Source of the DNA: an uncultured Collinsella sp.
GTDB lineage: Bacteria; Actinomycetota; Coriobacteriia; Coriobacteriales; Coriobacteriaceae
NCBI GenBank assembly: GCA_900545055.1
Contig: UQXP01000003.1
Location: 1 to 64,000 of the forward strand
Direction of reading: 5' to 3'
Length of the DNA stretch: 64,000 nucleotides
The position numbers and the translations under genes are program-made. Below, piece after piece: positions 32,174 to 40,114 of the stretch. The notes under the pieces were generated by a model. That model was not told where the DNA came from, made no database searches, and saw nothing but the letters and a program-made list of their open reading frames with translations. How positions within the stretch are numbered: the first letter of the stretch is position 1; each line of letters begins with the position of its first letter.

Positions 32174-34729
32174 CTAGAACGTCTGCTCGTAGTCGCTGTG
32201 TTTTTTGGCCGAACGCACCAGGAACTCCTGGTTGGTGTTGGTGCCCTTCAGACCCTTGATAAACGACGCCGCCGCACGCTCGGTATTGTTCATGCCGGCA
32301 AGAATGCGACGCAGACCAAAGACAAACGGACGCATCTGCTCGTCGATCAACAGGTCCTCGTTACGCGTACCGGAGGCAACGGGGTCGATAGCCGGGAAGA
32401 TGCGGCGGTCGGCCAGGTCGCGGTCGAGCTTAAGCTCCATGTTGCCGGTGCCTTTGAACTCCTCAAAGATGACCTCGTCCATCTTGGAACCGGTGTCGAT
32501 GAGGGCAGAGGCCAGGATGGTGAGCGAGCCACCGTTCTCGATATTGCGGGCTGCACCCAGGAAGCGCTTGGGCGGATACAGGGCCGCCGAATCGACGCCG
32601 CCCGAAAGGATGCGGCCCGAGGCGGGCGCCGCCAAGTTGTAAGCGCGGGCGAGGCGCGTGATGGAGTCGAGCACCACCACGACGTCGCCACCCAGCTCAA
32701 CAATGCGCTTGGCGCGCTCGATGACGAGCTCAGCCACGCGGGTGTGGTTGTCGGCAGGCATATCGAAGGTCGACGCCACAACCTCACCCTTGATGGAACG
32801 CTGCATATCGGTGACCTCTTCGGGGCGCTCGTCGACGAGCAGGCAGATGAGGTGCACCTCGGGGTTGTTAATCGAGATGGACTGACAGATCTTCTTGAGG
32901 ATCGTGGTCTTGCCGGCCTTGGGCGGGGACACGATCAGGCCGCGCTGGCCCTTGCCAATCGGCGACACGATGTCGATGGCGCGACCGGTGATGGAATCCT
33001 TGCCGTGCTCCATGCGCAGCGGCTCATTGGGATAGACCGGGGTGAGGTCGCCGAACTTGGGACGGTTGCGAATCTGCTCGGGGTCCAGACCGTTGACGGT
33101 CGTGATTTTGGCGAGGCCGGCGCGCTTGTCGCCGCCGCGCGAAGGACGCAGCGAGCCCTCGATGACGTCGCCCGTGCGCAGGCGCGCGGAGCGGATGAGG
33201 TAGGCGGGCACGAAGGCGTCGTCGTTGGACTTCATGTAGCCATGGGCGTGGATGATGCCGGAGCCGTCCGGGCGAATCTGCAGAATGCCCTTGATATCGC
33301 GGAAGCCCTCGGCCTTCGCGGCGGTGGTGTAGATTTCCTCGACGAGCTCGGCTTTCTTCTTGCCGGTCGTCTCGATCTCGAACTCCTTGGCCTTTTCGCG
33401 CAGCTCGGCGACCTTCATGGCCGCGAGTTCCTCGCGCGAAAGTGTGGGCTCGGTCGGAGCGGCATTGCGCTCCTTGTTGCGCTGCTTGCGATCGCGCTGG
33501 CGGTTGCGACGGTCGTTGTTGCGCTCGTCCTTGCGCTCGTTGCGCTCCTCGTTGCGCTTGTGCTGGCGACGGTTGGGGCGAGCGTTGTCATCGGCCTCAG
33601 CGGGCGCGGCGCCATCGGTTGCGGCGGTGTCAACATTGGCCGCAGCGGCGTCATTGGCCTCGGCGCCGGAATCAATCTGCGCTTCGGCATCAGCCTGCTG
33701 CTCGGACGCCTTGGCCTTAGCGGACTTCTTACGACCGCGCTTGGGCTTCTCGGACGCAGACTGTTCGACGTCTTGGGGCTCGGCGGCATCAGTCGATGCA
33801 TCGGCGGTCGTCTCGGCGGAATCCTCGGACGCACCCTTCTTGGCAGCCTTGGCCTTGGACGTGCGCTTAGCAGCAGTACGATGGCTGCGACCAGGACGGA
33901 CGTCGGCGGGCTCGACATCGGCGGGAGCGGCCTCGGAAGTCGTAGCATCCTGGACGGGTGCATCGGCAGCGGTTGCAGACTCGGCGGTCGCCGCAGCATC
34001 CCGAGCGGCTGCAGCTGCGGCTGCGGCCTTCTCTGCCTCGACGAAGGCCTTGGGCTTGCGACCGCGACGGTGCGGGCGCAAAGCCGGATCGACAACGGGA
34101 ACTTCGCTGGCCTCGACAGGCGCAGCGGGCTCAGCAGGCGATGCGCCCTCCCCTGCCGCGGAACGAACCGAAGCCTCGGTGAGCTCGGGGGTTGCCTGTT
34201 CGGCAACCTGCTCGGCCTTAACAGCCGTGCGACGGCGTGTGCGCGGTGCCGGCTTCTCGGTCGGCTGGTCGGCGGCAGACGTCTCGGGCACAGACGGAGC
34301 TGCAAGCTCAGTCAGAGCCGCGGCCTCGCGCTCGGCAGCACGACGGCGGGCGCGCACCACCTGAGCCTCGCTAATCTGCGCCAACGCACGTGCCTGCGCG
34401 ACCTCATCGGAAATCGGCGCCGAGGAGTCAGCTGCAACGGTGCGCTTGGCGCGCGTCGTGCGCGTGGTACGGCGCTTGGGCTTGGTGACCTCCTCGCCGT
34501 CAGTGGCAGGCTTGGCCGTGCGGCGCGTGCGCTTGGACTTTGCCGGAGCAGCCTCCTCACCAGTTGCAGGCACGGCCTTCTCAGCCGCTGAAGGCGTAGG
34601 CGTCGAAGCAGCCTTAGGCGTCTCAGGAGCCGAGGCTTGCGCGGGCGCCGCGACCTGGTCCGACGCAACCGGTGCAGCGGGAGCGGCTTGCGTCGTCGTT
34701 ATTTCGTTTTCTTGCTGTTGATCAGACAC
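32174..34729 (-). CDS. rho: transcription termination factor Rho with long disordered N-terminus
   Basis: An 851-residue Rho. Residues 430-851 are the normal protein: N-terminal helix bundle (LSREELAAMKVAELREKAKEFE), RNA-binding cold-shock domain (GILQIRPDGSGIIHAHGY), Walker A SPPKAGKTT with Lys607, Walker B VVVVLDSITRLARAYN, the Q/R-loops and the C-terminal MNNTERAAASFIKGLKGTNTNQEFL. Residues 1-429 are Ala/Pro/Glu/Lys/Arg-rich low complexity with repeated short basic blocks (KPKRRTTRTTRAKRT, RNERKDERNNDRRNRQRDRK); such inserts in actinobacterial and Bacteroides Rho bind RNA and, in Bacteroides, promote condensates. The start is GTG with a weak ribosome binding site. Hexameric RNA translocase ending untranslated transcripts. 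Confidence 0.97.
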   Translation of the reverse strand: MSDQQQENEITTTQAAPAAPVASDQVAAPAQASAPETPKAASTPTPSAAEKAVPATGEEAAPAKSKRTRRTAKPATDGEEVTKPKRRTTRTTRAKRTVAADSSAPISDEVAQARALAQISEAQVVRARRRAAEREAAALTELAAPSVPETSAADQPTEKPAPRTRRRTAVKAEQVAEQATPELTEASVRSAAGEGASPAEPAAPVEASEVPVVDPALRPHRRGRKPKAFVEAEKAAAAAAAARDAAATAESATAADAPVQDATTSEAAPADVEPADVRPGRSHRTAAKRTSKAKAAKKGASEDSAETTADASTDAAEPQDVEQSASEKPKRGRKKSAKAKASEQQADAEAQIDSGAEANDAAAANVDTAATDGAAPAEADDNARPNRRQHKRNEERNERKDERNNDRRNRQRDRKQRNKERNAAPTEPTLSREELAAMKVAELREKAKEFEIETTGKKKAELVEEIYTTAAKAEGFRDIKGILQIRPDGSGIIHAHGYMKSNDDAFVPAYLIRSARLRTGDVIEGSLRPSRGGDKRAGLAKITTVNGLDPEQIRNRPKFGDLTPVYPNEPLRMEHGKDSITGRAIDIVSPIGKGQRGLIVSPPKAGKTTILKKICQSISINNPEVHLICLLVDERPEEVTDMQRSIKGEVVASTFDMPADNHTRVAELVIERAKRIVELGGDVVVVLDSITRLARAYNLAAPASGRILSGGVDSAALYPPKRFLGAARNIENGGSLTILASALIDTGSKMDEVIFEEFKGTGNMELKLDRDLADRRIFPAIDPVASGTRNEDLLIDEQMRPFVFGLRRILAGMNNTERAAASFIKGLKGTNTNQEFLVRSAKKHSDYEQTF

Positions 34730-34872
34730 AGTGTTTGCTCAACTTTCTTTTCAAGCCCTGTGATCACATGCTCCCTGCATAAACCTTCAGGGCGGCTAAA
34801 CAGTCTAATTCCGTTCAAAACGACGGACATCATTGATCTGTATCGAGATGATTGCGTCATATACGCAGCGTT

Positions 34873-34900
34873 AGTGTAACACAACCGCCGTCACCTGCAA
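34873..34900 (-). promoter_or_regulatory. rho promoter
   Basis: Minus strand TTGCAG (34900-34895) and TACACT (34878-34873) are 16 bases apart. It gives an untranslated leader of roughly 137 bases, which fits the known habit of rho genes to be autoregulated in the leader. Confidence 0.5.
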
Positions 34901-34910
34901 CTTAACCATT

Positions 34911-34952
34911 GGGGACGTTCTTAAACGACTAGTCAAAAGGGACACTCTTTGG
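34911..34952. repeat. short dispersed repeat, GGGACGTTC and GGGACACTC type
   Basis: GGGGACGTTC at 34911-34920 and GGGACACTCTTTGG at 34939-34952 flank an ACGACTAGTC stretch. Related strings occur at 54231-54255 (GTCGTTAGGGACACTCTTG) and 41536-41552 (reverse complement), so this is a decayed member of a dispersed family. Confidence 0.5.
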
Positions 34953-34984
34953 TTTACCGCCCACAAATCTGACTGCCTCCGCCA

Positions 34985-35134
34985 AAACTATGGCGGTTTA
35001 CTACGATGAATCGCTCAACCGCGACCACTCCGAAACTTGTTGAACTAAAACCGCAGGTAGATGCCTTGCACTTTTTAGCGAAAAGCCGGCGTGGTTGGAA
35101 TAACTCAATTCATCGTAGTAAACCGGCATAGTTT
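34985..35134. repeat. 150-bp palindrome-ended element, copy 1
   Basis: Arms of 27 bases at 34985-35011 and 35108-35134 are inverted repeats with one mismatch (core GGTTTACTACGATGAAT). The 96-base interior contains TAAAACCGCAGG, shared in spacing and partly in sequence with the interior of the element at 56096-56218 read on the other strand. There is no open frame of note. It resembles a small non-autonomous element or a long-stem RNA. Confidence 0.65.
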
Positions 35135-35177
35135 CGTATTTCCAGCAGTTCCAAATTCGTCAATACGTCGGCGTTTG

Positions 35178-35210
35178 CAAAAAAGCCCGACCTCCGTAGG
35201 AGATCGGGCT
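35178..35210 (-). terminator. argS terminator
   Basis: On the minus strand AGCCCGATCTCC pairs with GGAGGTCGGGCT (one mismatch) around a three-base loop, followed by TTTTTTG. Confidence 0.85.
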
Positions 35211-35257
35211 TATAGGGCTTAGTTAAACCAAACCTGAACGGTCAAATGACCCGCAGC

Positions 35258-37111
35258 TTACATCTGCTCGGGGGCAGAAACACCAACGAGGGTGAGCACC
35301 AAGGCGAGCGTCACGCGGACGGCATCGCAAGCGGCCAGACGGGCGCGCGAAAGCTCGGGGTCGACGGGACGACCCTCGCTCGGCAGCACCTGGCAGGCAG
35401 CGTAGAAGCTATGGAAGTCACCGGCGAGTTCCTCGGCAAAGTGGGTCAGACGGAACGGAGCGCGATCGCGAGCGCAGCTGGCGATCAGGTCGGTGAGCTC
35501 GTTGAGCTTGCGCGAAAGGGCGAGCTCGGTCGGGTCGGTCAGCAGCGAGTAATCGACGTTCTCACCGATTGCCTTGGCGGCAACGGCCTTCATGCCCATC
35601 TCGTCGGCCTGCTCAGGCGTTACGTCGGCAGCGCGGCGCAGGATGGAGCACACGCGGGCGTGAGCATACTGCACGTAATAGACCGGGTTGGAGTTGTCGC
35701 GCTTCTTGACGGCCTCGATGTCAAAGTCGACCATCTGGTTGGAGCTCTTGGAGATGAGCGTGTAGCGAGCGGCATCGGAGCCGACCTCGTCGACGAGCTC
35801 CTGCAGGGTCACCATGGTGCCCTTGCGCTTGGACATACGGACGGGCTTGCCGTTACGCAGCAGGTTGACGAGCTGGCCCAGCAGAACCTCGAACTTGCCG
35901 GGATAGCCAAGAGCGTCGCAGACGCAGCGGACGCGCTCGATGTAGCCGTGGTGGTCGGCACCCCAAATGTCGATGACGTGGTCGACGCGCTGGAACTTGT
36001 CCCAGTGATAGGCAACGTCGGAGGCGAAGTAGGTGTACTCGCCATCGGACTTGATCAGGACGCGGTCCTTGTCGTCGCCCAGGTCGGTGGAACGGAACCA
36101 CAGGGCGCCGTCCTTGGTGTAGAGGTAGCCCATCTTGTCGAGCTTCTCAAAAGCGCGGTCGACGGCGGAAGTGCCGGCGGTCTCGCCCTCGGTGTCCTTC
36201 ACGTACAGCGAGCGCTCGGAGTACCAACGATCGAAATCGCAGTTGACGGCGTGGCAGAGGTCGCGCATGTTGTCGACCATCTTCACATAGCCGCGCTCAC
36301 GGAAGCTCTCCATGCGCTCCTGCGGATCGGCGTCGACCCACTTGTCGCCGTCGGTGCGCCAGAACTCGGCGGCCTCGTCGATGATGTAATCGCCGCCGTA
36401 GGAGTCCTTACCCAGGGTCTCGGCAAAGTTGTCCTGGTACGGATGGGTCTCGGGATGCTCGTCGTTCTCATCGGCAACGAAGGCATCGCGGTCGGCGATC
36501 AGCAGCTTGTGAGCCTCGTCGATATCCACGCCCTGCTTGGCAATGATGTCGGCAAGCTGCATATAGCGCGTGCTGATGGAGTTGCCGAAGGTGTTCATCT
36601 GAGAGCCGTGGTCGTTGATGTAGAACTCACGCTGGATGTCGTAACCGGCGTGGTCCATAACACGGCAGAGGGAGTCGCCCAGAGCTGCCCAGCGGCCGTG
36701 GCCGATGTGCATGGGGCCGACGGGGTTGGCGGAAACGAACTCGACCTGGGTCTTCAGGCCGCCGCCGACGTTGGACTTAGCGAAGTCCATGCCCTTCTCG
36801 CGGGCCTCGCCAAAGATGGCGTTCTTGACGGCGACGGAGAGGTAGAAGTTGATGAAGCCAGGGCCTGCGATCTCGACCTTCTCGATCGCGGGGTCCTCGG
36901 GCATATGGGCAACGACGGCCTCGGCGATCTTGCGCGGGGCGCAGTGAGCCAGCTTGGCGGACTTCAGGGCCATGGTGGAGGTCCACTCGCCATGAGAAGT
37001 GTCAGCCGGTCGCTCGATAGCGCAATCGTCAAGTTCAAATGCGGAAAGGTCGCCGGCCTCCTGGGCCGCAGCAAGCGCAGCGCGTACCAGCTCTTCAATC
37101 TTCTCGGGCAT
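35258..37111 (-). CDS. argS: arginyl-tRNA synthetase
   Basis: A 617-residue class I aminoacyl-tRNA synthetase that charges tRNA-Arg. The N-terminal Add-1 domain covers about 1-110; the HIGH motif is HIGH at 135-138 in ANPVGPMHIGHGRW, the KMSKS equivalent is MSKRKGT, and SANPVGPMHIGH with the DALG-type C-terminal anticodon-binding helices (YVQYAHARVCSILRR) identify ArgRS. The start was set at the ATG at 37111 with AAGGAGGAT ahead; the frame is open 23 codons further upstream. It is divergent from carD and ends in a clear terminator. Confidence 0.97.
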   Translation of the reverse strand: MPEKIEELVRAALAAAQEAGDLSAFELDDCAIERPADTSHGEWTSTMALKSAKLAHCAPRKIAEAVVAHMPEDPAIEKVEIAGPGFINFYLSVAVKNAIFGEAREKGMDFAKSNVGGGLKTQVEFVSANPVGPMHIGHGRWAALGDSLCRVMDHAGYDIQREFYINDHGSQMNTFGNSISTRYMQLADIIAKQGVDIDEAHKLLIADRDAFVADENDEHPETHPYQDNFAETLGKDSYGGDYIIDEAAEFWRTDGDKWVDADPQERMESFRERGYVKMVDNMRDLCHAVNCDFDRWYSERSLYVKDTEGETAGTSAVDRAFEKLDKMGYLYTKDGALWFRSTDLGDDKDRVLIKSDGEYTYFASDVAYHWDKFQRVDHVIDIWGADHHGYIERVRCVCDALGYPGKFEVLLGQLVNLLRNGKPVRMSKRKGTMVTLQELVDEVGSDAARYTLISKSSNQMVDFDIEAVKKRDNSNPVYYVQYAHARVCSILRRAADVTPEQADEMGMKAVAAKAIGENVDYSLLTDPTELALSRKLNELTDLIASCARDRAPFRLTHFAEELAGDFHSFYAACQVLPSEGRPVDPELSRARLAACDAVRVTLALVLTLVGVSAPEQM

Positions 37112-37453
37112 AGATCCTCCTTGTGTTAAAGCCCCCGAGCTCTTGGTCACTCGTAGGGCAAAAGCCAGAGTTTGTAGCACTCTATCACAAGCGGTAGCTA
37201 CTGTCGCAGGGTAAAGCTAATAGATATTGCATATGCACAAAAATGACTACCGCTCTTGCGCGGCGGTACAAAGTTGGCGGTTTGCCTGCAATTTATACAC
37301 GTTCCGGAAATGCATAAACGTATGAATAAGTCGTTCTATTTATCGAATACTCTTACCTATCGGAGTTGTGTGCTTTTCCTGCATAAAGTGATGGTTTGCG
37401 CACGTCAGCGTGGTATTCTTGACATACGCAAATTCGTATAAGTTGGAGGTAGC
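37112..37453. other. 342-base divergent promoter region of argS and carD
   Basis: No gene seen. AT-rich around 37200-37240 and 37290-37350. TTGACA occurs at 37419-37424, but the nearest -10-like boxes (TATAAG at 37437, TAAGTT at 37440) are 12 and 15 bases away and too close to the carD ribosome binding site, so I do not call a promoter there. No T-box motif is visible for argS. Confidence 0.45.
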
Positions 37454-37939
37454 ATGTTCTCAATCGGTCAACACGTCATTCATCCGGGTCAGGGAGTCTG
37501 CACCGTCGTCGGTTTTAGGGACGACACGCCGCAGCCCATGTTGTTGCTCGAGGCCAAGCAGGGACATGCGCAGACGATTCTCATGTACCCCGTGGCGCAG
37601 GCCGACCGTCTGCATGCCGCCATCTCTCAGCAAGATGCCGAGCACCTGCTGAGCCACTATGACGAGCTGGAGTGCGACACCTTTACCGAGCGCAACAGCT
37701 CGCTGGAAGAGACGCACTTTAAGCAGCAACTCAAGTTGGGCGCGCCCGAGACGGTCCGCGTGGCAAAGACCATGATGCACCGCATTCGCCAGGCCGAGGA
37801 AGCCGATAAAAAGCCCAGCTCCTACTACATGCGCGTACTCAAGGAGGCCAAGCGCCGCTCCATCGAGGAGTTCGCCGTGGCATTGGGCGTCACCGAGGAA
37901 GCCGCTGAAGCCCGCCTAGCCCAAGCCGCCCTCAACTAA
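37454..37939 (+). CDS. carD: CarD-family RNA polymerase-binding regulator
   Basis: A 161-residue CarD/CdnL protein. Residues 1-60 (MFSIGQHVIHPGQGVCTVVGF, then ILMYPVAQADRL) form the RNA polymerase interaction domain shared with TRCF; the rest is the helical DNA-binding domain ending in EEFAVALGVTEEAAEARLAQA. CarD stabilises open complexes, classically at rRNA promoters, and is typical of Actinobacteria and some Firmicutes. GTTGGAGG precedes the ATG. It is monocistronic, ended by a copy of the CCACCACAAAGG palindrome. Confidence 0.92.
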   Translation: MFSIGQHVIHPGQGVCTVVGFRDDTPQPMLLLEAKQGHAQTILMYPVAQADRLHAAISQQDAEHLLSHYDELECDTFTERNSSLEETHFKQQLKLGAPETVRVAKTMMHRIRQAEEADKKPSSYYMRVLKEAKRRSIEEFAVALGVTEEAAEARLAQAALN

Positions 37940-37951
37940 CCCACCCGCGCC

Positions 37952-37995
37952 AAAAACCACCACAAAGGGGACAGGCACCTTTGTGGTGGTTTTTT
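37952..37995. repeat. CCACCACAAAGG palindrome, copy 1 (forward), carD terminator
   Basis: ACCACCACAAAGG and CCTTTGTGGTGGT form a 13-bp or longer stem around GGACAGGCA and are followed by six T. It begins 12 bases past the carD stop and is well suited as an intrinsic terminator. Confidence 0.9.
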
Positions 37996-38056
37996 CGTTC
38001 TAGTCGTTCTAGTAGTATTCATTCTTAGCGATACCTGCGAGCACAAGGAGTCTTTT

Positions 38057-38656
38057 ATGGCAGAGCCACTTTCCGCCGGAATCACCCGCGACCGTGCGTT
38101 CGAATTGCTCAACGAGCACAACAAGGACCCGTTCCACATCACCCATGGCGAGACGGTCGAGGGCACCATGCGCTACTTTGCGCGCGAGTTCGACCCCGAG
38201 AACGAGGAGTTTTGGGGCATCGTCGGTCTGCTGCACGACCTGGATTGGGAGGAGCATGAGGACGACCCCATGAACCACACCATCTATGCTGCCAAGATTC
38301 TTGAGGGCGAAGGTGCGTCTCCCGAGCTCATTCGCGCCATCCAGACGCACACGTCGGACTTCAACACCTCGCTGCCCAAGCCCGAGCTGCAGATGGAAAA
38401 GGTCCTGTTTGCCTGCGACGAGCTCACCGGCCTGATCGGCGCAGCCGTCGTCATGCGCCCGAGCAAGAGCGTCATGGACTTTACGACCAAGTCACTCAAG
38501 AAGAAGTTCAAGGACAAGCGCTTTGCCGCCGGCTGCTCGCGTGACGTGATTTCGCAGGGCGCCGAGATGCTGGGCTGGGAGCTCCCCGAGCTCTTTGACC
38601 GCACCATCGCGGCCATGCAGTCCTTCGCTCCCGATCGCGACACCTTCCAGGCTTAA
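38057..38656 (+). CDS. HD-domain phosphohydrolase
   Basis: A 199-residue soluble protein with a classical HD fold: His30 in FHITHGETVEG, His60-Asp61 in GLLHDLDWEE, a further His in NHTIYAAKIL and Asp in ACDELTGLI complete a metal site. The family hydrolyses phosphomonoesters or nucleotides; this subgroup, with HDLDWE-like motif and a C-terminal RDVISQGAEMLGWEL helix, is annotated only as predicted hydrolase. AAGGAG precedes the ATG. It is monocistronic between two copies of the CCACCACAAAGG palindrome. Confidence 0.82.
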   Translation: MAEPLSAGITRDRAFELLNEHNKDPFHITHGETVEGTMRYFAREFDPENEEFWGIVGLLHDLDWEEHEDDPMNHTIYAAKILEGEGASPELIRAIQTHTSDFNTSLPKPELQMEKVLFACDELTGLIGAAVVMRPSKSVMDFTTKSLKKKFKDKRFAAGCSRDVISQGAEMLGWELPELFDRTIAAMQSFAPDRDTFQA

Positions 38657-38660
38657 TTCC

Positions 38661-38702
38661 AAAACCACCACAAAGGGGACAGGCACCTTTGTGGTGGTTT
38701 TT
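38661..38702. repeat. CCACCACAAAGG palindrome, copy 2 (forward)
   Basis: Perfect arms AAAACCACCACAAAGG and CCTTTGTGGTGGTTTT around GGACAGGCA. It lies between the convergent HD-hydrolase and proA genes and can terminate both. Confidence 0.9.
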
Positions 38703-38715
38703 GTTTGCGCGGGCG

Positions 38716-40002
38716 TTAGGGGCGGACCTGGCCGGTGCCGCGGAGCTTGTATTTGTAGGTGGTGAGGGCCTCGGCGGCAAAGGGGCCGCGGGCGTGGAGC
38801 TTTTGGGTCGAGATGCCGATCTCGGCACCCAGCCCAAACTCGCCGCCGTCAGTGAAGCGCGTGCTGGCGTTGGCATACACGGCCGAGGCATCGACCTTGT
38901 CCAGGAAGCGCTCGCATGCATCCTCGTCCTCGGCGATGATGGCCTCGGAGTGCATCGTGCCGTAGCGGTTGATGTGCGCGATGGCCTCATCCTCGTTCGC
39001 CACGACCTTCACGCTCATCTCGAGCGCCAGGTACTCACGGCCCCAGTCCTCCTCAGTCGCGGCGACGTAGTCATCGCCCTCCACAAAGCCGGCGTCAGCG
39101 CACGCGGAGCACGTAGCCTCGTCGCCGTGAATGAGCACGCCGTGGTCATGCAGCACGGCCACGACCGCGGGCAAGAACGTATCGGCCACAGCACGGTCGA
39201 CCAGCAGCGACTCAGCGGCATTGCACACGCCTACGCGCTGGGTCTTGGCATTAACGATAATGTTGAGCGCCTTATCAAAGTCGGTGGATTCATGCACGTA
39301 GATGTGGCAGTTACCCGTGCCCGTCTCGATCACCGGCACAAGCGACTCGCGCACGCAGCGCTGGATCAGGCCTGCGCCGCCACGCGGAATGAGCACGTCG
39401 ACAATGCCGCGGAGCTTCATGAGCTCGCCAGTGGCTTCGCGGCCGGTAGACTCGATCATCGACACGGCCTCGCGCGGGAAGCCCTTGGTCTCGAGCGCAT
39501 CGGCCAGCAGCTCAGAAATCATGGCGCACGAGTGATAGGCTAGCGAACCGCCGCGCAGAATGCAGGCGTTGCCGGTGCGGATGCAGATGCCGGCGGCGTC
39601 GGCCGTCACGTTGGGGCGCGCCTCGTACACCATGGCGACCAGGCCCAACGGCACGCTCACACGGGTGAGGTCCACGCCGCTTGCGAGCACGCGGTGATCG
39701 AGCACGCGGCCCACGGGATCGGGCAGCTCGGCAAGCTTCTCCAGACCGGTGGCCATGCCCTCAACGCGCTCGGGCGTCAGCAGCAGACGGTCGAGGAGCC
39801 CCGCGGAGGTCCCCGCATCACGCGCGGCGGACATATCGAGCTCGTTGGCGGCGACGATGGAGTCGACACCGTTGCGCAGTGCTGCGGCCATGGCGCGCAC
39901 GGCCTCCTGGCGCTGCTCATCGCTCGCCGTGGCAAGCGAGGCCGACGCTGCCTTGGCGGCAACGGCAAGATCGTGGACATACGTGGCTATATCGACCGAC
40001 AT
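38716..40002 (-). CDS. proA: gamma-glutamyl phosphate reductase
   Basis: A 428-residue aldehyde dehydrogenase-fold enzyme that reduces gamma-glutamyl phosphate to glutamate-5-semialdehyde with NADPH, second step of proline synthesis. Motifs: GLVAMVYEARPNVTADAAGICIRTGNACILRGG, the catalytic Cys in QRVGVCNAAESLLV, and the C-terminal ISTQKLHARGPFAAEALTTYKY that is diagnostic for ProA. Length matches the family (about 415-430). AGGAGAAAGGG precedes the ATG. proB, for the first step, lies 1.6 kb away on the same strand with an S33 peptidase gene inserted in the opposite orientation. Confidence 0.96.
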   Translation of the reverse strand: MSVDIATYVHDLAVAAKAASASLATASDEQRQEAVRAMAAALRNGVDSIVAANELDMSAARDAGTSAGLLDRLLLTPERVEGMATGLEKLAELPDPVGRVLDHRVLASGVDLTRVSVPLGLVAMVYEARPNVTADAAGICIRTGNACILRGGSLAYHSCAMISELLADALETKGFPREAVSMIESTGREATGELMKLRGIVDVLIPRGGAGLIQRCVRESLVPVIETGTGNCHIYVHESTDFDKALNIIVNAKTQRVGVCNAAESLLVDRAVADTFLPAVVAVLHDHGVLIHGDEATCSACADAGFVEGDDYVAATEEDWGREYLALEMSVKVVANEDEAIAHINRYGTMHSEAIIAEDEDACERFLDKVDASAVYANASTRFTDGGEFGLGAEIGISTQKLHARGPFAAEALTTYKYKLRGTGQVRP

Positions 40003-40114
40003 GGGCGGCCCTTTCTCCTAGAAGTTTGCAACCATGGTAGCCGATTTGCGCATGGCCTCGCCCGCGGCGGTAGAATTGGTCAACCCGAAACACCGCAACG
40101 AACGGAAGACTCAC

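Larger units (their letters stand above)
34730..35257. other. 528-base intergenic region with rho leader and repeat elements
   Basis: No gene seen. From left to right it contains the rho leader (about 137 bases), the rho promoter (34873-34900), a short GGGACGTTC/GGGACACTC repeat (34911-34952), a palindrome-ended element (34985-35134) and the argS terminator (35178-35210). Confidence 0.7.

Noticed and set aside
32162..34591. Very long plus-strand open frame opposite rho
   Set aside because: It arises from codon bias in rho. The predicted product is Gly/Leu/Arg low complexity with no start signal, while the minus strand encodes complete Rho.
37419..37447. carD promoter built on TTGACA
   Set aside because: The nearest -10-like boxes are 12 and 15 bases away and would start transcription inside or after the ribosome binding site.
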